From Malachius bipustulatus (Eukaryota; Arthropoda; Insecta; Coleoptera; Melyridae): DNA of 64,000 nucleotides. The translations under genes and the position numbers were made by a program. Shown piece after piece: positions 11,830 through 22,649 of this stretch. Where the stretch lies: positions 5,642,001 through 5,706,000 of the forward strand of contig OU342635.1 of NCBI GenBank assembly GCA_910589415.1, read 5' to 3'. The notes below the pieces were generated by a model. The model saw nothing but the letters and a program-made list of their open reading frames with translations. It was not told the origin of the DNA and searched no databases. The first letter of the stretch is position 1. Each line of letters starts with the position of its first letter.

Positions 11830-13000
11830 GACAAATGACACTCGCACATCATCTGTCACGTGCTTTTTGCAACTGTCAAATTTGAATTGTTTGTCAAAAA
11901 ATTACAAAATATGACATTAGATCGCGCGGTGATAAAGTTTCTTCATCATTTGAAAAGGAACAAAGCTCAAGAGATAAAAGATGAGTTGGAATCAGTTTTG
12001 TGAACTGTCTCCTAACCGTCAAACATTGGTTGGCCGAGAAAAAACGCGGTCTATGTATACCACCATTTCTGATGATGAACGTTTTGGGCGACCAAAAGCT
12101 ATGCCTCAACTAGGTACCTATACCTACTAAAGATATCGATTGTGAGGAAAAATCGAAAAAAGCAGATTAGCTATGATGAGTCTTGTGGGATAAGGCGAAT
12201 GGTATACACATGCAAGTTTTTACAGCAGAAGACTTATGATGGGTGTGGAAAAATTTTTTGACAATCGACCAAAAGCGGATACGGCTTGACATATTATGGC
12301 GCGAGTGTCTTGACAACTCTATAAAAAAACACCAGAATTTTTGCGACGTTTAATTACTGTTGATGAAACCTGATGGTTTTATCACCATATTCCCGAGACC
12401 AAACAACAGTTAATGCAGTGGATCGAGGTGGGAGAACCAGATCCGAAGAAGGCGGAAGTCGTTCTTTGCGGAAAAGGTGATTGCAACAGTTTTTTTTGGG
12501 ACAGCCATATTACCTATATGATTGAGTACCTTCAGAAACGTAAAACCATCAACGGAACCCATTCCACCGCGTTGCTTGATTGATTGAAGTCCAAAATCAA
12601 GAAAACGACCACACTTGATGGCCAAGAAGAAAGTATAGTGTTGTTTCGCCCGGACAACGCTCAAACCGAAATTTGAATACATAATTGTTACCGCACCCAC
12701 CATTTTCACCCGATCTAGCTCCCATTGATTTTTTTTAATTCCAAATTTGAAAAAATTTGTCGGGGAGAAAAATATATGGATCGAATGCTGCGGTAGAAAG
12801 AGCGGTAGAACGGTTATTTTTGTGTTTACCCAAAGCATTTTTTTCCGGCTGTTTGAAGAGTTGGGAAAAGAACAAAATGTATTAAGTTGTATGTCTAGAA
12901 ATAAATTCACGAAGTGTTTGTTGAGGAACTCCATCCAATTTCATCAAAAAAAAGATAAAAATTATCTTCGAAAAAACGACGTAGGTATTACAGTATAACC
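11830..13000 (+). pseudogene. Decayed mariner transposon (transposase relic)
   Basis: Read across frames, the + strand gives a recognisable mariner transposase order. An N-terminal helix-turn-helix part (VIKFLHHLKRNKAQEIKDEL) lies near 11932-11990. The catalytic signature TVDET follows near 12357-12371. Then come an IPETKQQLMQW-like block (about 12391-12421), GEPDPKK (about 12429-12450) and FRPDNAQ (near 12647). TVDET and the following DNA block are hallmarks of the mariner family. Many stops and frameshifts interrupt it, so it is dead. The short 5' leader (GTCAAATTTGA near 11875, then AAAATATGACATTAG) is repeated at 62110-62215. I could not fix the terminal inverted repeats. Confidence 0.8.
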
Positions 13001-13035
13001 ATAAATATACCTGCATTCTGAAGGATTCTTATATA

Positions 13036-13882
13036 CAGGGTGAGTTTTTTTTTTAATGTTTAGTACAGGGATCTCGCGTAAACTACTGATGCAATTAGAT
13101 AGGAAGCGTTAAATGGGGAAAGTAGTGCACCTTTATGAACTTATAATTCCAAACTGCTTTTGTTTTTTTGAAAATCTCCATGGGTTCCTAGATATTTAAC
13201 ATAAAGTAAATTCCGGGAATTTCTTATTATACTGATATATAGGCAGTCTTATTATTGGGATTAGAGAAAAACATTCTAGACGATTTTATAAGCAATAATT
13301 TTTTAATAAATAATAATTATAATAATAATAATAATAAAAATTAAAAAAATAAAACAATAATTTATAAGCTTTACATTTTTTTAAATTTGTCCTGTCATTT
13401 TCGAGTTATGACAAACTTGTTTTTTTTTTTTTAATGTAAGTCATAGTTGGCTATGACATCATCCGATATGTTTTTTTTTTTCTAAATACGACGATATAAA
13501 ACTCGATATGGTTTTTCCTAAAAATAAGAAGTTGGGACGATTTTTACACTTAAAAAAACACATATTTATGCCATAACTCGAAAATGGCATGACAAATAAA
13601 GAAAATTATAGCGCCGTTTTATTGGTTTTAAAATCATTTAAAACATTTTTACTTACTATTGTTCTCTAATCCCAATAATTAGAGCGCTATCCCAGTTTAA
13701 AGAAATTCATGAAATTTTGTTTATATGTCAAATATCTAGACACCCATGAAGATTTTGAAAAAAAACAAAAGTTGCTTCAAACTAAGCTCATAAAACTGCA
13801 CTACTTTCCCCATTTAACAGTTCGTTTAACTGGAGTATTTTACGAGATATCTTCACTAAACATTGGAAAAAAACTCACCCTG
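13036..13882. mobile_element. Fully palindromic 847-bp MITE
   Basis: Ends CAGGGTGAGTTTTTT and AAAAACTCACCCTG, flanked by TATA on both sides (13032-13035 and 13883-13886). The outer arms (about 13036-13230 and 13690-13882) are reverse complements. Inner blocks also pair: ATTGGGATTAGAGAA near 13254 with TTCTCTAATCCCAAT near 13662, and GTCATTTTCGAGTTATG near 13393 with its inverse near 13569. The whole element is therefore one long hairpin around an AT-rich microsatellite (13300-13345). The 61-residue ORF at 13709-13894 is a by-product. Confidence 0.8.
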
Positions 13883-14149
13883 TATAAACTATAAAATTGT
13901 TCAGTTAGATTTTCATCATAAAAATATAAACGAGAAAGTCAGGTGTGATAGCTGAGTAGGTACCTACCTAATATCTATACAGAGCGACGAATTTATCATT
14001 TAATAATAAATTTAATAAACAACAAACATATAAAGAAACATAACAAATAAAAAACACAATTCAAATAAAAAACACAATTCAAATAAATATTAAAAACGAG
14101 CATCATCATTTTGTTAGACTTGCCTATTATAAGTATACTAGGTATAGCA

Positions 14150-14430
14150 GATCAATGCAGGAGGGGACTTAGGGTAAGGTAACTAAATGCACTCCAGTTC
14201 ACTTCAACACCAGAATAAAACATCGACCATCTTTTGGGACACAATACCACTCTTCTATAAGGGTTTTTGTTAGGTGTTGTATATAATAATTCAAGCTGGG
14301 ATACGAATAGAATTAAAGCTGATGCTTAGTGTGTGTTATATGTCTGATGCCATAGGGGCTGGGCTAGAGCCAATAATAGACCGGGACTAAGCTCACATCG
14401 TCCTTGCAATAATAAAAAATAAATAAATTT
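14150..14430 (+). repeat. Possible 3' tail of a non-LTR retroposon
   Basis: A GC-normal segment ending GCTCACATCGTCCTTGCAAT and then an A-rich AATAATAAAAAATAAATAAA tail (about 14408-14427). That arrangement resembles the 3' UTR of a LINE or SINE on the + strand. I see no coding remnant or target duplication, so the call is tentative. Confidence 0.3.
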
Positions 14431-14759
14431 TCTTAATGACGTCTATACCGTCATTAGAATCTTTCAATATTTTGCATAAAAATACTAAACATGACCCTGG
14501 ATTCACCACAAAAATGCTCTGTCAATTTGATGAAATTAATATTCAACCTTCAACTCCAAATTGTTACATACAAATATCGTTGGATGAACCACAATTTGGA
14601 AAATTCTCTTCAACTTTTTTCGTAAGATAAATTTATTTAAAAAAAAAAACGCATTATTATGTAATTTAACACGACTCAATACAGTTAAAACATCAACTTC
14701 AAAACCTAAAAAAATCATTTGATGTAAAAAAAATAAAATAAACATACATATTATAGGTA

Positions 14760-15485
14760 CAGGGTGTTTGGTAACTGATGGACAGTCAAAATAGAACGCC
14801 AAGTATAAAATCGTATTTTAAGCGTAAAAGAGGGAATAACTCTTTTCATGATGAGGCCTCTCGTTTAGGAAATATTTCCAAAAATGTTAAACTAGAGCTT
14901 CTAAAATATATTTTTTTGGTTTTGTTTTGTGATATCACCTCAATAATTATTCTAAATTGAATTTTAATGGTTAAAGCTGATTATTAAAATCGGGATTTCT
15001 CAAAAATAATTAATTTGATACTTAAAAAAAAAATTTTGTTTCTCTATCTCAGAAAAAACAAATTAATTTATAATTGAACATTAAGGTAATATTCAAAATC
15101 AATTCCAACCACGACCTGAATTAAGTTCACCTCATCAGGTCTAAAATTTAGTAAGCATCATTAAAGCGAGTAGGTATACCTATATTTACAGCCTCAAAAA
15201 TATTTACAAAATAGCACAAAAGTTAAAAAGTCAAAATACATTAAACCTAACTCAATGTAAATTAAACCAAAAAAAGGACACAAGGGTATTTGATTTTCTT
15301 TTATTTATTTATCTTCAATGCTGAAACATCATTGGTCAAAATCAAAATTTTGGGCGGTCAAAATCAAACATCATTTAATTATAAAATCGTATTTTAAGCA
15401 TAAAAGTGCGAGAATAACTTTTTTCAAGATGAGGCCTCGTTTAAGTAATATTCCCAAAATTGTAAAACAAAGGCTGCTAAAAAAT
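14760..15485. repeat. Partial copies of the 135-bp unit family
   Basis: CAGGGTGTTTGGTAACTGATG at 14760 begins a unit that runs to about 14915 and carries the same motif order as the element at 10029-10785. A second unit without a clean left end lies at 15365-15485. The DNA between them (14920-15360) is AT-rich with no gene. The right-hand CACCCTG terminus is not found. Confidence 0.6.
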
Positions 15486-15793
15486 TATTGAGAAGATGAG
15501 CCTCGATATGTGATATATCTTCTCCATTTTTGCTTATTTTGGAAAAATTCTTATAATAAATAAATTATTCGAGTAGTAGAATTTCCTCCCGAGTTTTTCT
15601 TCAACATGATCTATGACATTCTTTATTAAATAAAGCGAGTTGCTCGAATTATTTTATTCAAAAATATGAAATTTATTTTTACCTCTAAAGTCTCTAGAAA
15701 AATCTTTTAACATAAAAAAATTATATAAGTATATAGGTAAGTATATAATTTATTTAAGCTATAAACCTATTATATTACATATGAAGGCGTATT

Positions 15794-16349
15794 CAGGGTG
15801 TTTCATTTTTTACCAGGGTCTATTTGGGAGTGGATAGAGAATCGCAAAAAAGTAGACTTTTCTCACAAAGTATATTTTTCAGAAAGATATTATAACGGAG
15901 GTACTTATAACTATGTAAAAGTCTTCAAAGTTGAAGTATGAAAATCGAATTCTGAGGAATTACTTTTAGGGGCTGCTTGAGCGATGTTGTTCAAATTTGC
16001 TAAGCGATATTATATCTATCTACTCAATATCTATGCCAAGCGGCTTTCCCCATTTTCTAGCCCCAGCTTCTATATGCCCCCGCGGATTTTTTTCACAGAT
16101 TTATTTTTTAGATATATATTTAGCATAATTATATTTTTAGATTATAATCCATTCTATGTAATTTGAAAAGAGAAAGTCTCTTGCATATTTTCATTTTAAG
16201 TATGTGAAATTTTATTATGTGAAAAACAAACACAAATTAATTGAGGACTTTTACCTCCGTTATTATTATGCTTTTCTGAAAATATTTTGTGAGAAATGTC
16301 ACTTATTTTGCCTTTCTCTAGTGACACTGGTAAAAAATTAAACACCCAG
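15794..16349. mobile_element. 556-bp MITE with CAGGGTGTTT ends
   Basis: Left end CAGGGTGTTTCATTTTTTACC. The right end is the inverse of CTGGGTGTTTAATTTTTTACC, at 16330-16349, followed by TATA. Inner blocks pair too: GGAGGTA...GTAAAAGTC near 15897-15932 with its inverse near 16246-16262. The interior has no transposase. An ORF at 15984-16166 lies inside and has no recognisable features. Confidence 0.7.
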
Positions 16350-16377
16350 TATATAGAATCACTCTACATATACACCA

Positions 16378-17450
16378 GTTTTTTTTTTTTATTCCAAGTT
16401 TAAAACCAAGAATTCCGACTTAAAACTCGGAATTCCGATCTTTTAAGCTAAGAATTCCGACTTCAAACTAAGAATTCCGAGATCTTATATGCGGATAAAT
16501 GAATATAATTAAATTTTCTCGATTACGCAGCGCCATATCTATGATTAATCAGAAAAATGTTTCAGATAAATCTTATGCATTATTTTTTTGCTGAATATAC
16601 TTACCTACCTATACGAATTCTCAATAAAAAATGTGGGTTGTTATTTAAAATTCCCCACTTCCTCATTGCAAGGGCTGGTGAGGGGTGCGAGGGAGGATTT
16701 TGTGTTCAAACGATAAGTCTCCTACCGAACAAAGCCATTTTTATTATGGCTTATTTTCCGAGATATTGAAATATTTCAGGTTATAAAGAATCACCCTGTA
16801 TACTTATATCTTTCTTGGCCGAATCGGAAATTTAAGCCGATGATGAGCAAATTTCAGGTGAGGTTAAAAAATATATTAGGGCCGAGGTGCACGCAACATT
16901 TCTTATAGGCGACTGCCTCTCAAGTAGGTAAAGTTGGAAACGGTCTATTTGATTTCACGGCCACTTTTGCTTCACGGCCATTTCTATACCGTGACTTAGA
17001 AGTGAAATTTTTTCCAGTGACGTATATAAGGTAGTGAAGTAGGTAAATGCGGCTGAAAAGTAGAAGCGGCCTAAAAAGTTTAATTTTACGAACTGTGTAA
17101 AAGCAAAGCGCCATGCAGGCAAGTTTTATTTCTTTTTTTAATTCCGAGTTTAAACTATAAGAATTCCAACTTTAAACTCGGAATTCCAATTTTTATCAAT
17201 TTCCGCTGAAGAACCCACTTCATGACGTAATAAAGTGAAACACAATTATTATTTTGTCACAGCCGCCTAAAAGCATTCAATATTTTTTTTAGGCGACAGT
17301 CGAAACTATTTTCTTGAAACAATCGAGAAATATGGTGTTTCACTTTATGACGTCATGAAGTGTGTGTTTCTCGTCGGAAATTTATTAAAATTGGAATTCC
17401 GAGTTTAAAGTCGGAATTCATAATTTAAATAACTCGCGGAATTAAAAACA
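16378..17450. repeat. Cluster of GAATTCCGA short palindromes with a hairpin element
   Basis: The motif (C)GGAATTCCGA with flanking GTTTAAACT recurs at 16408-16482, 17130-17195 and 17390-17425, with a weaker set at 17645-17720. Between them, AATTTTTATCAATTTCC, then CTTCATGACGTAATAAAGTG (near 17218), is the inverse of CACTTTATGACGTCATGAAG (near 17340) plus GGAAATTTATTAAAATT. So 17135-17430 forms one hairpin of about 300 bp. No gene is present. A CACCCTG end (near 16794) with TATA follows a GATTC-type terminus but has no partner. Confidence 0.6.
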
Positions 17451-17720
17451 AAAACTGATTTGGAGTTTCTATGCCTTCGAAAGTATATGAAATCCCCAAG
17501 ACCAATTTTTTGTGACAGTAGTTGTCTAAAAACGTAAATTATTTTTTTATGATAGTCGAAACTTTTTTCTCTAAGCAATCGAGAAATATCGATTGTGTGA
17601 AAAAAATATCGAGAAATGTGAAGTATATTCCTAGTCGCAAATTTAAAATTGGAATTCCTCCGAGTTTGAAGTCTGAATTCTCATACTTCAAAGTCGAAAA
17701 TCTTAACTTAAACTCGGTAC

Positions 17721-18225
17721 TAAATATTTTTTTCATGTTTTTTCTATAATAATTTTCTGAGATTCCTGTAGAAAATATCTATAAAAACACATTGGTCCAG
17801 TAAAAATGCGAAATTTTTAATTTCATCCAAGCTAATTTTGACACATTGGTAAGTTTCTTTATTGTCAAACTCCTAAGTAGAAGAATCAGTACGTAAAAAT
17901 GTAAATGAGCCACAAGTAATTGAATATTTTGGCATATTTTAGATTTAATCCAAATTGTTCCATGCGAAACGATGTTCATGATGAAATTATGTAGGGATTG
18001 GAAGCATGCAACGTTACAGAATAATGAATATACATGAAGGATGTTATACCTAATGCAACCGTTTAGTTATAGACTATAGAGTATAGTATCTTGCTACAAA
18101 ATCTGAAATTGCATGACGTATACGGTATACAGAACGCCCAAATTGCTGCGGCTGCATAAGTATTTTTTATTGTCATGTTAATTTATCAGAGCTCCATAAT
18201 AAACAAGCAGTCAAAATTATTCGAA
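17721..18225. other. Intronic, nothing recognised
   Basis: AT-rich intron sequence without repeats that I can match elsewhere and without coding signal. Confidence 0.4.
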
Positions 18226-18230
18226 CTAAG

Positions 18231-18290
18231 ACACGGATGACCGTTTCGTCCTCTAGGGCTCATCAGCTTGCCATCTTGGACCTCTTTATT
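18231..18290 (-). ncRNA. Hammerhead-ribozyme-like core (degenerate)
   Basis: On the - strand, 18266 to 18243 reads CTGATGA, GCCC, TAGA, GGAC, GAAAC. This is the conserved hammerhead core CUGANGA, a short stem II (one C-A mismatch) and GAAA. The next bases form a small hairpin (ACGG, TCAT, CCGT) in the position of stem III, followed by GTC. With the best-paired stem the base at the cleavage site is G, which is non-canonical; a shifted pairing gives a GUC triplet with a poor stem. Hammerheads of this type are known in Penelope-like retroelements, and a Penelope-like fragment lies at 32350-34280. Activity is not shown. Confidence 0.45.
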
Positions 18291-18300
18291 GAGACCGTCT

Positions 18301-19428
18301 GCTTCTTGTTGGATGTTTGGATGGTGAGAAGGAAAAATAATTGAATTTGCATTCACAGACCATTTCTCAATGGATACTTGCGCTTGTTGCTTGTATAATC
18401 ATTTGAAGGGAAATTTATAAGTTGTGAATCATCCTGTAAACACTAAAAGTATCTAAGTAATAGGTACAATAATCCTACTAAACCAGTATAGAGAACGCGA
18501 GTCCCTAAAAGTTTCTATAAATATTCAATTTATTAATTTGAAAATAAAAAACTTGCGCTTGAAAATATAGAGCTGCTCAAATGTTTTTAAAAAGATAATA
18601 ATGGCTGTAAATCTCTAAGCGCCTGAAAAGATAATCCCATCTTTATTTAAGGGCTGTTTACTTCTTTATTCTTTCTTTCCGTAATCCCCTGTTTCCCTCT
18701 GCCAAGAAATCACTCAATATTTTATCAACAGCAGACATTTCAAGTTTAAATATTTTTAAAAGAAACCGCAAATCCTAAAAACATTTACCTAAAAAAACAC
18801 TGTATTCTTTAATAGGCAATACAAATCCTAAATTAGACTTCGAAGGAGGATTTGAAGACACTGTCGGTGATCTCTTTCTGTGATTTACCTTTCTATTTGA
18901 TGCATTTGTGCCTTGGAACAGAGATGTCTATTACAGAATTATTTTAGTAGTTCAAATTCTCATATTGTGTCAAATAATATGACATTATGTACTCAATTCC
19001 TTCACCGATCAACTAAAACATGCCACTTCAGGAATGGAGACGAAATCAATGGACTTATTCCAACCATGATTCATTTTCCAACCATAAAAGAGAAGTGTAG
19101 ACCGTAAAAAATGTAGTGGGATTTCTCCCAATACTTTTACAGTAGGAAAAACGCATTTGCAAAAAGGTTTCTTGTGATAAGTTGTGATATTTATATTCGG
19201 GATACACTGAACGAAAACATATATTGTAAAAATTTATTACAATAAAAATGGTGTCGTCCTCTTGTAGCAAAGGAACAAAAAACAAATCATGAACTACTTT
19301 TACTGCTTGACTGATTACAAGACAGAACGACAGAAAACTGAATGTCATAATCGAATAAAAAAGTAGAAACAAAAGATAAAAACACAACCAATACCAAATC
19401 AGTGATAAACTCAGTAATAAGTACTAGT
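18301..19428. other. Intronic, nothing recognised
   Basis: No gene or clear repeat. AT-rich throughout. A CATCCTG near 18432 resembles a decayed transposon end, without a partner. Confidence 0.35.
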
Positions 19429-19844
19429 ACTAAAGTCCGTTTCACCGAAACTTGTGCAAAAGTCATAAACCCGTCACAGGTAATCCCACCCTCTGGCCCA
19501 GCCTGTCGTCGTCACACAATAGAAGAACTATACTATATATTCTTTTCTGACGTCAAATCTTGAAGAAAAGGTAAGTCGCAATTCAGATGTTTATGAAGAA
19601 TAAGGAGAGGAATATATTCAGGCCTTTTAGCAAACAACCAGTAACATGGCATATTTTACATTATAGGGGTAAACCAGAAATCCCAAACATTTGTTATAGC
19701 CAGGTACACCAAATATTAAGTGTATTTATAGCAAAATGCACGTTTGTAAGTAGGCATGTTTAGGACCACTGTACTATTTTAGGCGGAGCTTCGAAACTGA
19801 TGACATTTATGGCTTTGCACAAGTTTCGCTGAAACAGACTTTAG
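19429..19844. mobile_element. 416-bp MITE with ACTAAAGTC terminal repeats
   Basis: The left end ACTAAAGTCCGTTTCACCG and the inverse of the right end ACTAAAGTCTGTTTCAGCG match closely and continue as AAACTTGTGCAAA, giving terminal inverted repeats of about 36-47 bp. The sequence is flanked by T/A bases fitting a TA-type target. Its interior is non-coding. It is a different family from the CAGGGTG elements. Confidence 0.65.
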
Positions 19845-20379
19845 TAGATACCACATGTACTCAGCAGATGTCGTTACTCTTCCAGGTTAGTTCCTTTACT
19901 CTAACAAAGTACCTTAAAATGTATGTTATGTAAATCATGTTTTTATTTATTCTTCTATGATGTGTAGATCACTGATTGGAGTAGTTCTATTTTGTTTCTC
20001 TTTTATCTAGCAGATATATTTTTTTTGGCAGATAAGCAGAACTTGATATAAATGAACTATTGCGGCTTGACGTGTATATCTGCCCTGCCTTATAGGTAGG
20101 TAGGTATTTTATATTTATAAGTATATGAAACAATGTAATTATCTGGAGCTGATTTGGATGTTCTTTGTATGCACTCTAAAGATTAATATTTAATGATATT
20201 TTAAACGATAAATATTTCAAAAAGTCTGTAAGTGTTGAAAGGTTCACACAAAGTCTATTGAACAAAATTAGTCTAACCTGGATAAAAATCAATACACACT
20301 TTATAATAATGATTAAACTCCCATTTATAACGAAAAACGATACTCAACTCTCCGGGCTGTAAGTCCAATTAATAATTAA

Positions 20380-20830
20380 TTAGGTACAAGAATCTTGGCG
20401 TGGCCGCGATAAGGGCCATTTAAGTTTCATGACTAATTACGTTTAACTAGAATGCCCCGAAATTTATGTGTTTTTTCCTGAAGTTTGGGCAAGAAGACGC
20501 GTTTCCACTTAAGTCATTAAAGGAGGCATTAAATCACCGTTAAAATTTAAAAAGGAGGCGTCGTAAATCGACATGCGAAAGGTCTCTGGTGGCAACTAAG
20601 TCTATCTGGCATTAAATTTGCATCAAGTTAAGTGTTCTGTCTTTGGGTGGAAGAGAGACGACTGCTTTAGAACGGAAGGCAGCAGTCTTCCTGAGAATTC
20701 CCTAAGAAGCTTAGTGCCCGTTTAAGTGGCCTGATATTACGACATGATCGATAAACAAGTATATGCCAGCAGACTCGGCGATCATGCGGCCTGCTACGCT
20801 ATTCGATCAGGCTTTTCATACGCCCTCAAA
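20380..20830. promoter_or_regulatory. Candidate Hmx intronic enhancer
   Basis: A repeat-free, GC-balanced block in an otherwise repeat-filled intron. It has NK-type homeodomain sites TTAAGTG at 20628-20634 and 20722-20728, the inverse CACTTAA at 20506-20512, and TAATTA cores near 20370-20383 and 20432. NK-2/HMX-class proteins bind (T)NAAGTG sequences, so feedback by Hmx or regulation by a related NK factor is a possible reading. The ORF at 20744-21064 has no family features. Function is inferred from composition and motifs only. Confidence 0.35.
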
Positions 20831-21183
20831 ACTTCGTGGATCTCGCGCTTCGTGTGCAGAAAAAACAAACTTCAAACATCCATTCGTACTTTATTATTCA
20901 TAACCGTAATCTACCACCCACTTCCAAATGACTCCGTAATAAATATTTCCTTTTTATTTATGCTCTATATCTTGTATCTTCGGATGTTGATAAGTTCATT
21001 TTATTTATACACGGAGAATAACGAGAACATGGTGAAAGCTTCCAAAGCACAAAATGTCTCATAGTCTGCTGAAAAAAATACACTGGAAAAAACCCATACC
21101 ATGTATTTATCAAATAAATCCAGAGGGTCTCAGTTTTTGGTAGAGACAATGGAGCTACATATTTCCTTCTCTATACTTAGCAT

Positions 21184-22640
21184 GATAAAGTTTATACTGG
21201 CTCATTACATTTTTAGTAAAAGTGCAAAAAAAGTTAATTATTTGCGCTAAATTATTAATTTGAACACTCGATAGGCCAGGGTCACAACTTTCAAGATTGG
21301 CATAGGAATTAGGCATTGAAAACCGTAGACCCGTAGATTGCTGTTCCCACTATGCTCTAGGCGGACGAAAATGGTACTAAATGGAAGAGGAAGGAATTTT
21401 GCACATCATGCGTGGCCAACCCTCCTCATAGAATCCTCTCCAAACTCTTGAAGAAACTTGACTATAGGTACTTTCACTGATTTTTGAGGAATGATAAAGT
21501 TTATACTTGCTCATTACACTTTTCGTTGAAAGTGCAAAAAAGTTCATTATTTGCGCTAAATTATTAATTTGAACACTCGGTATACCAGGGTCACTACTCA
21601 CTGCTTTCCACTACGCTCTAGGCGGACGAAAATGGTACCAACACCAAATGGAACAGGAAGGAATTTTGCACATCATGCGTGGCCAACCCTCCTCAGAATC
21701 CTCTCCAAACTCTTAAAGAAACTTGACTTTAGGTACTTACACTGATTTTTGAAGAATGGTTAAGTTTATACTTGCGCATTACACTTTTCGTGAAAGTGCA
21801 AAAAAGTTAATTATTTGCGCTAAATTATTAATTTGAACACTCGGTATACCAGGGTCACTACTCACTACTTTCAAGATGGACCATAGTATAAGGCATTGGA
21901 AACCATGGACTTGTAGATTGCTGCTTCCCACTACGCTCCAGGCGGACGAAAATGGTACCAACACCAAAATGGAAGAGGAAGGAATTTTGCACATCATGCG
22001 TGATGGCCAACCCTCCTCATAGAATCCTCTTCAAACTCTTAAAGAAACTTGACTTTAGGTACTTACACTGGATTTTTGAAGAATGATAAAGTTTATACTT
22101 GCGCATTACACTTTTCGTGAAAGTGCAAGAAAGCTCATTATTTGCGCTAAATTAATAATTTGAACACTCGGTATACCAGGGTCACAACTTTATAGATTTG
22201 CCTTAGGATAAGGCATTGAAAACCATAGACTTGTAGATTGCTACTTCCCACTACGCTCTAGGCGGACTAAAATGCTACCAAATGGAAGAGGAAGGAATTT
22301 TGCACATCATGCGTGGCCAAACCTCCTCATAGAATCCTCTCCAAGTTCTTAACTTGACTATACTTACACTGATTTTTGGGGAATGATAAAGTTTATTATA
22401 TAATTGCGCATTACCTTTTAGTGAAAGTGTAAAAAAAGTTCATTATTGGCGCTAAATTATTAACTTGAACACCGGCTATACTAGGATCACAACTTTCAAA
22501 ATTCATCATAGGATACGGCTTTCAAAAATATAGGCTCGTAGATTACTGCTTCCCACTACGCTCTATGCGGATAAACATGGTACCAAATGGAAGAGGAAGG
22601 AATTTTGCACATCATGCCCCTTTAAAATCCTCACTAAATT
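21184..22640. repeat. Five-unit tandem repeat of about 270-325 bp
   Basis: Unit starts (GATAAAGTTTATACTTG or a variant) are at 21184, 21493, 21759, 22085 and 22385. Each unit contains AAAGTGCAAAAAAGTT, TTTGCGCTAAATTATTAA, CTACGCTCTAGGCGGACGAA and GGAATTTTGCACATCATGC in that order. The second unit is shorter because the GGCATTG...GTAGATTGCT part is missing. Copies differ at many sites, so the array is not recent. The small - strand ORFs here repeat with the units and are not genes. Confidence 0.85.
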
Positions 22641-22649
22641 TAAAAAAAA

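Noticed and set aside
12410..12934. 174-codon ORF on the - strand
   Set aside because: Antisense shadow of the mariner transposase relic, whose + strand reading shows conserved motifs.
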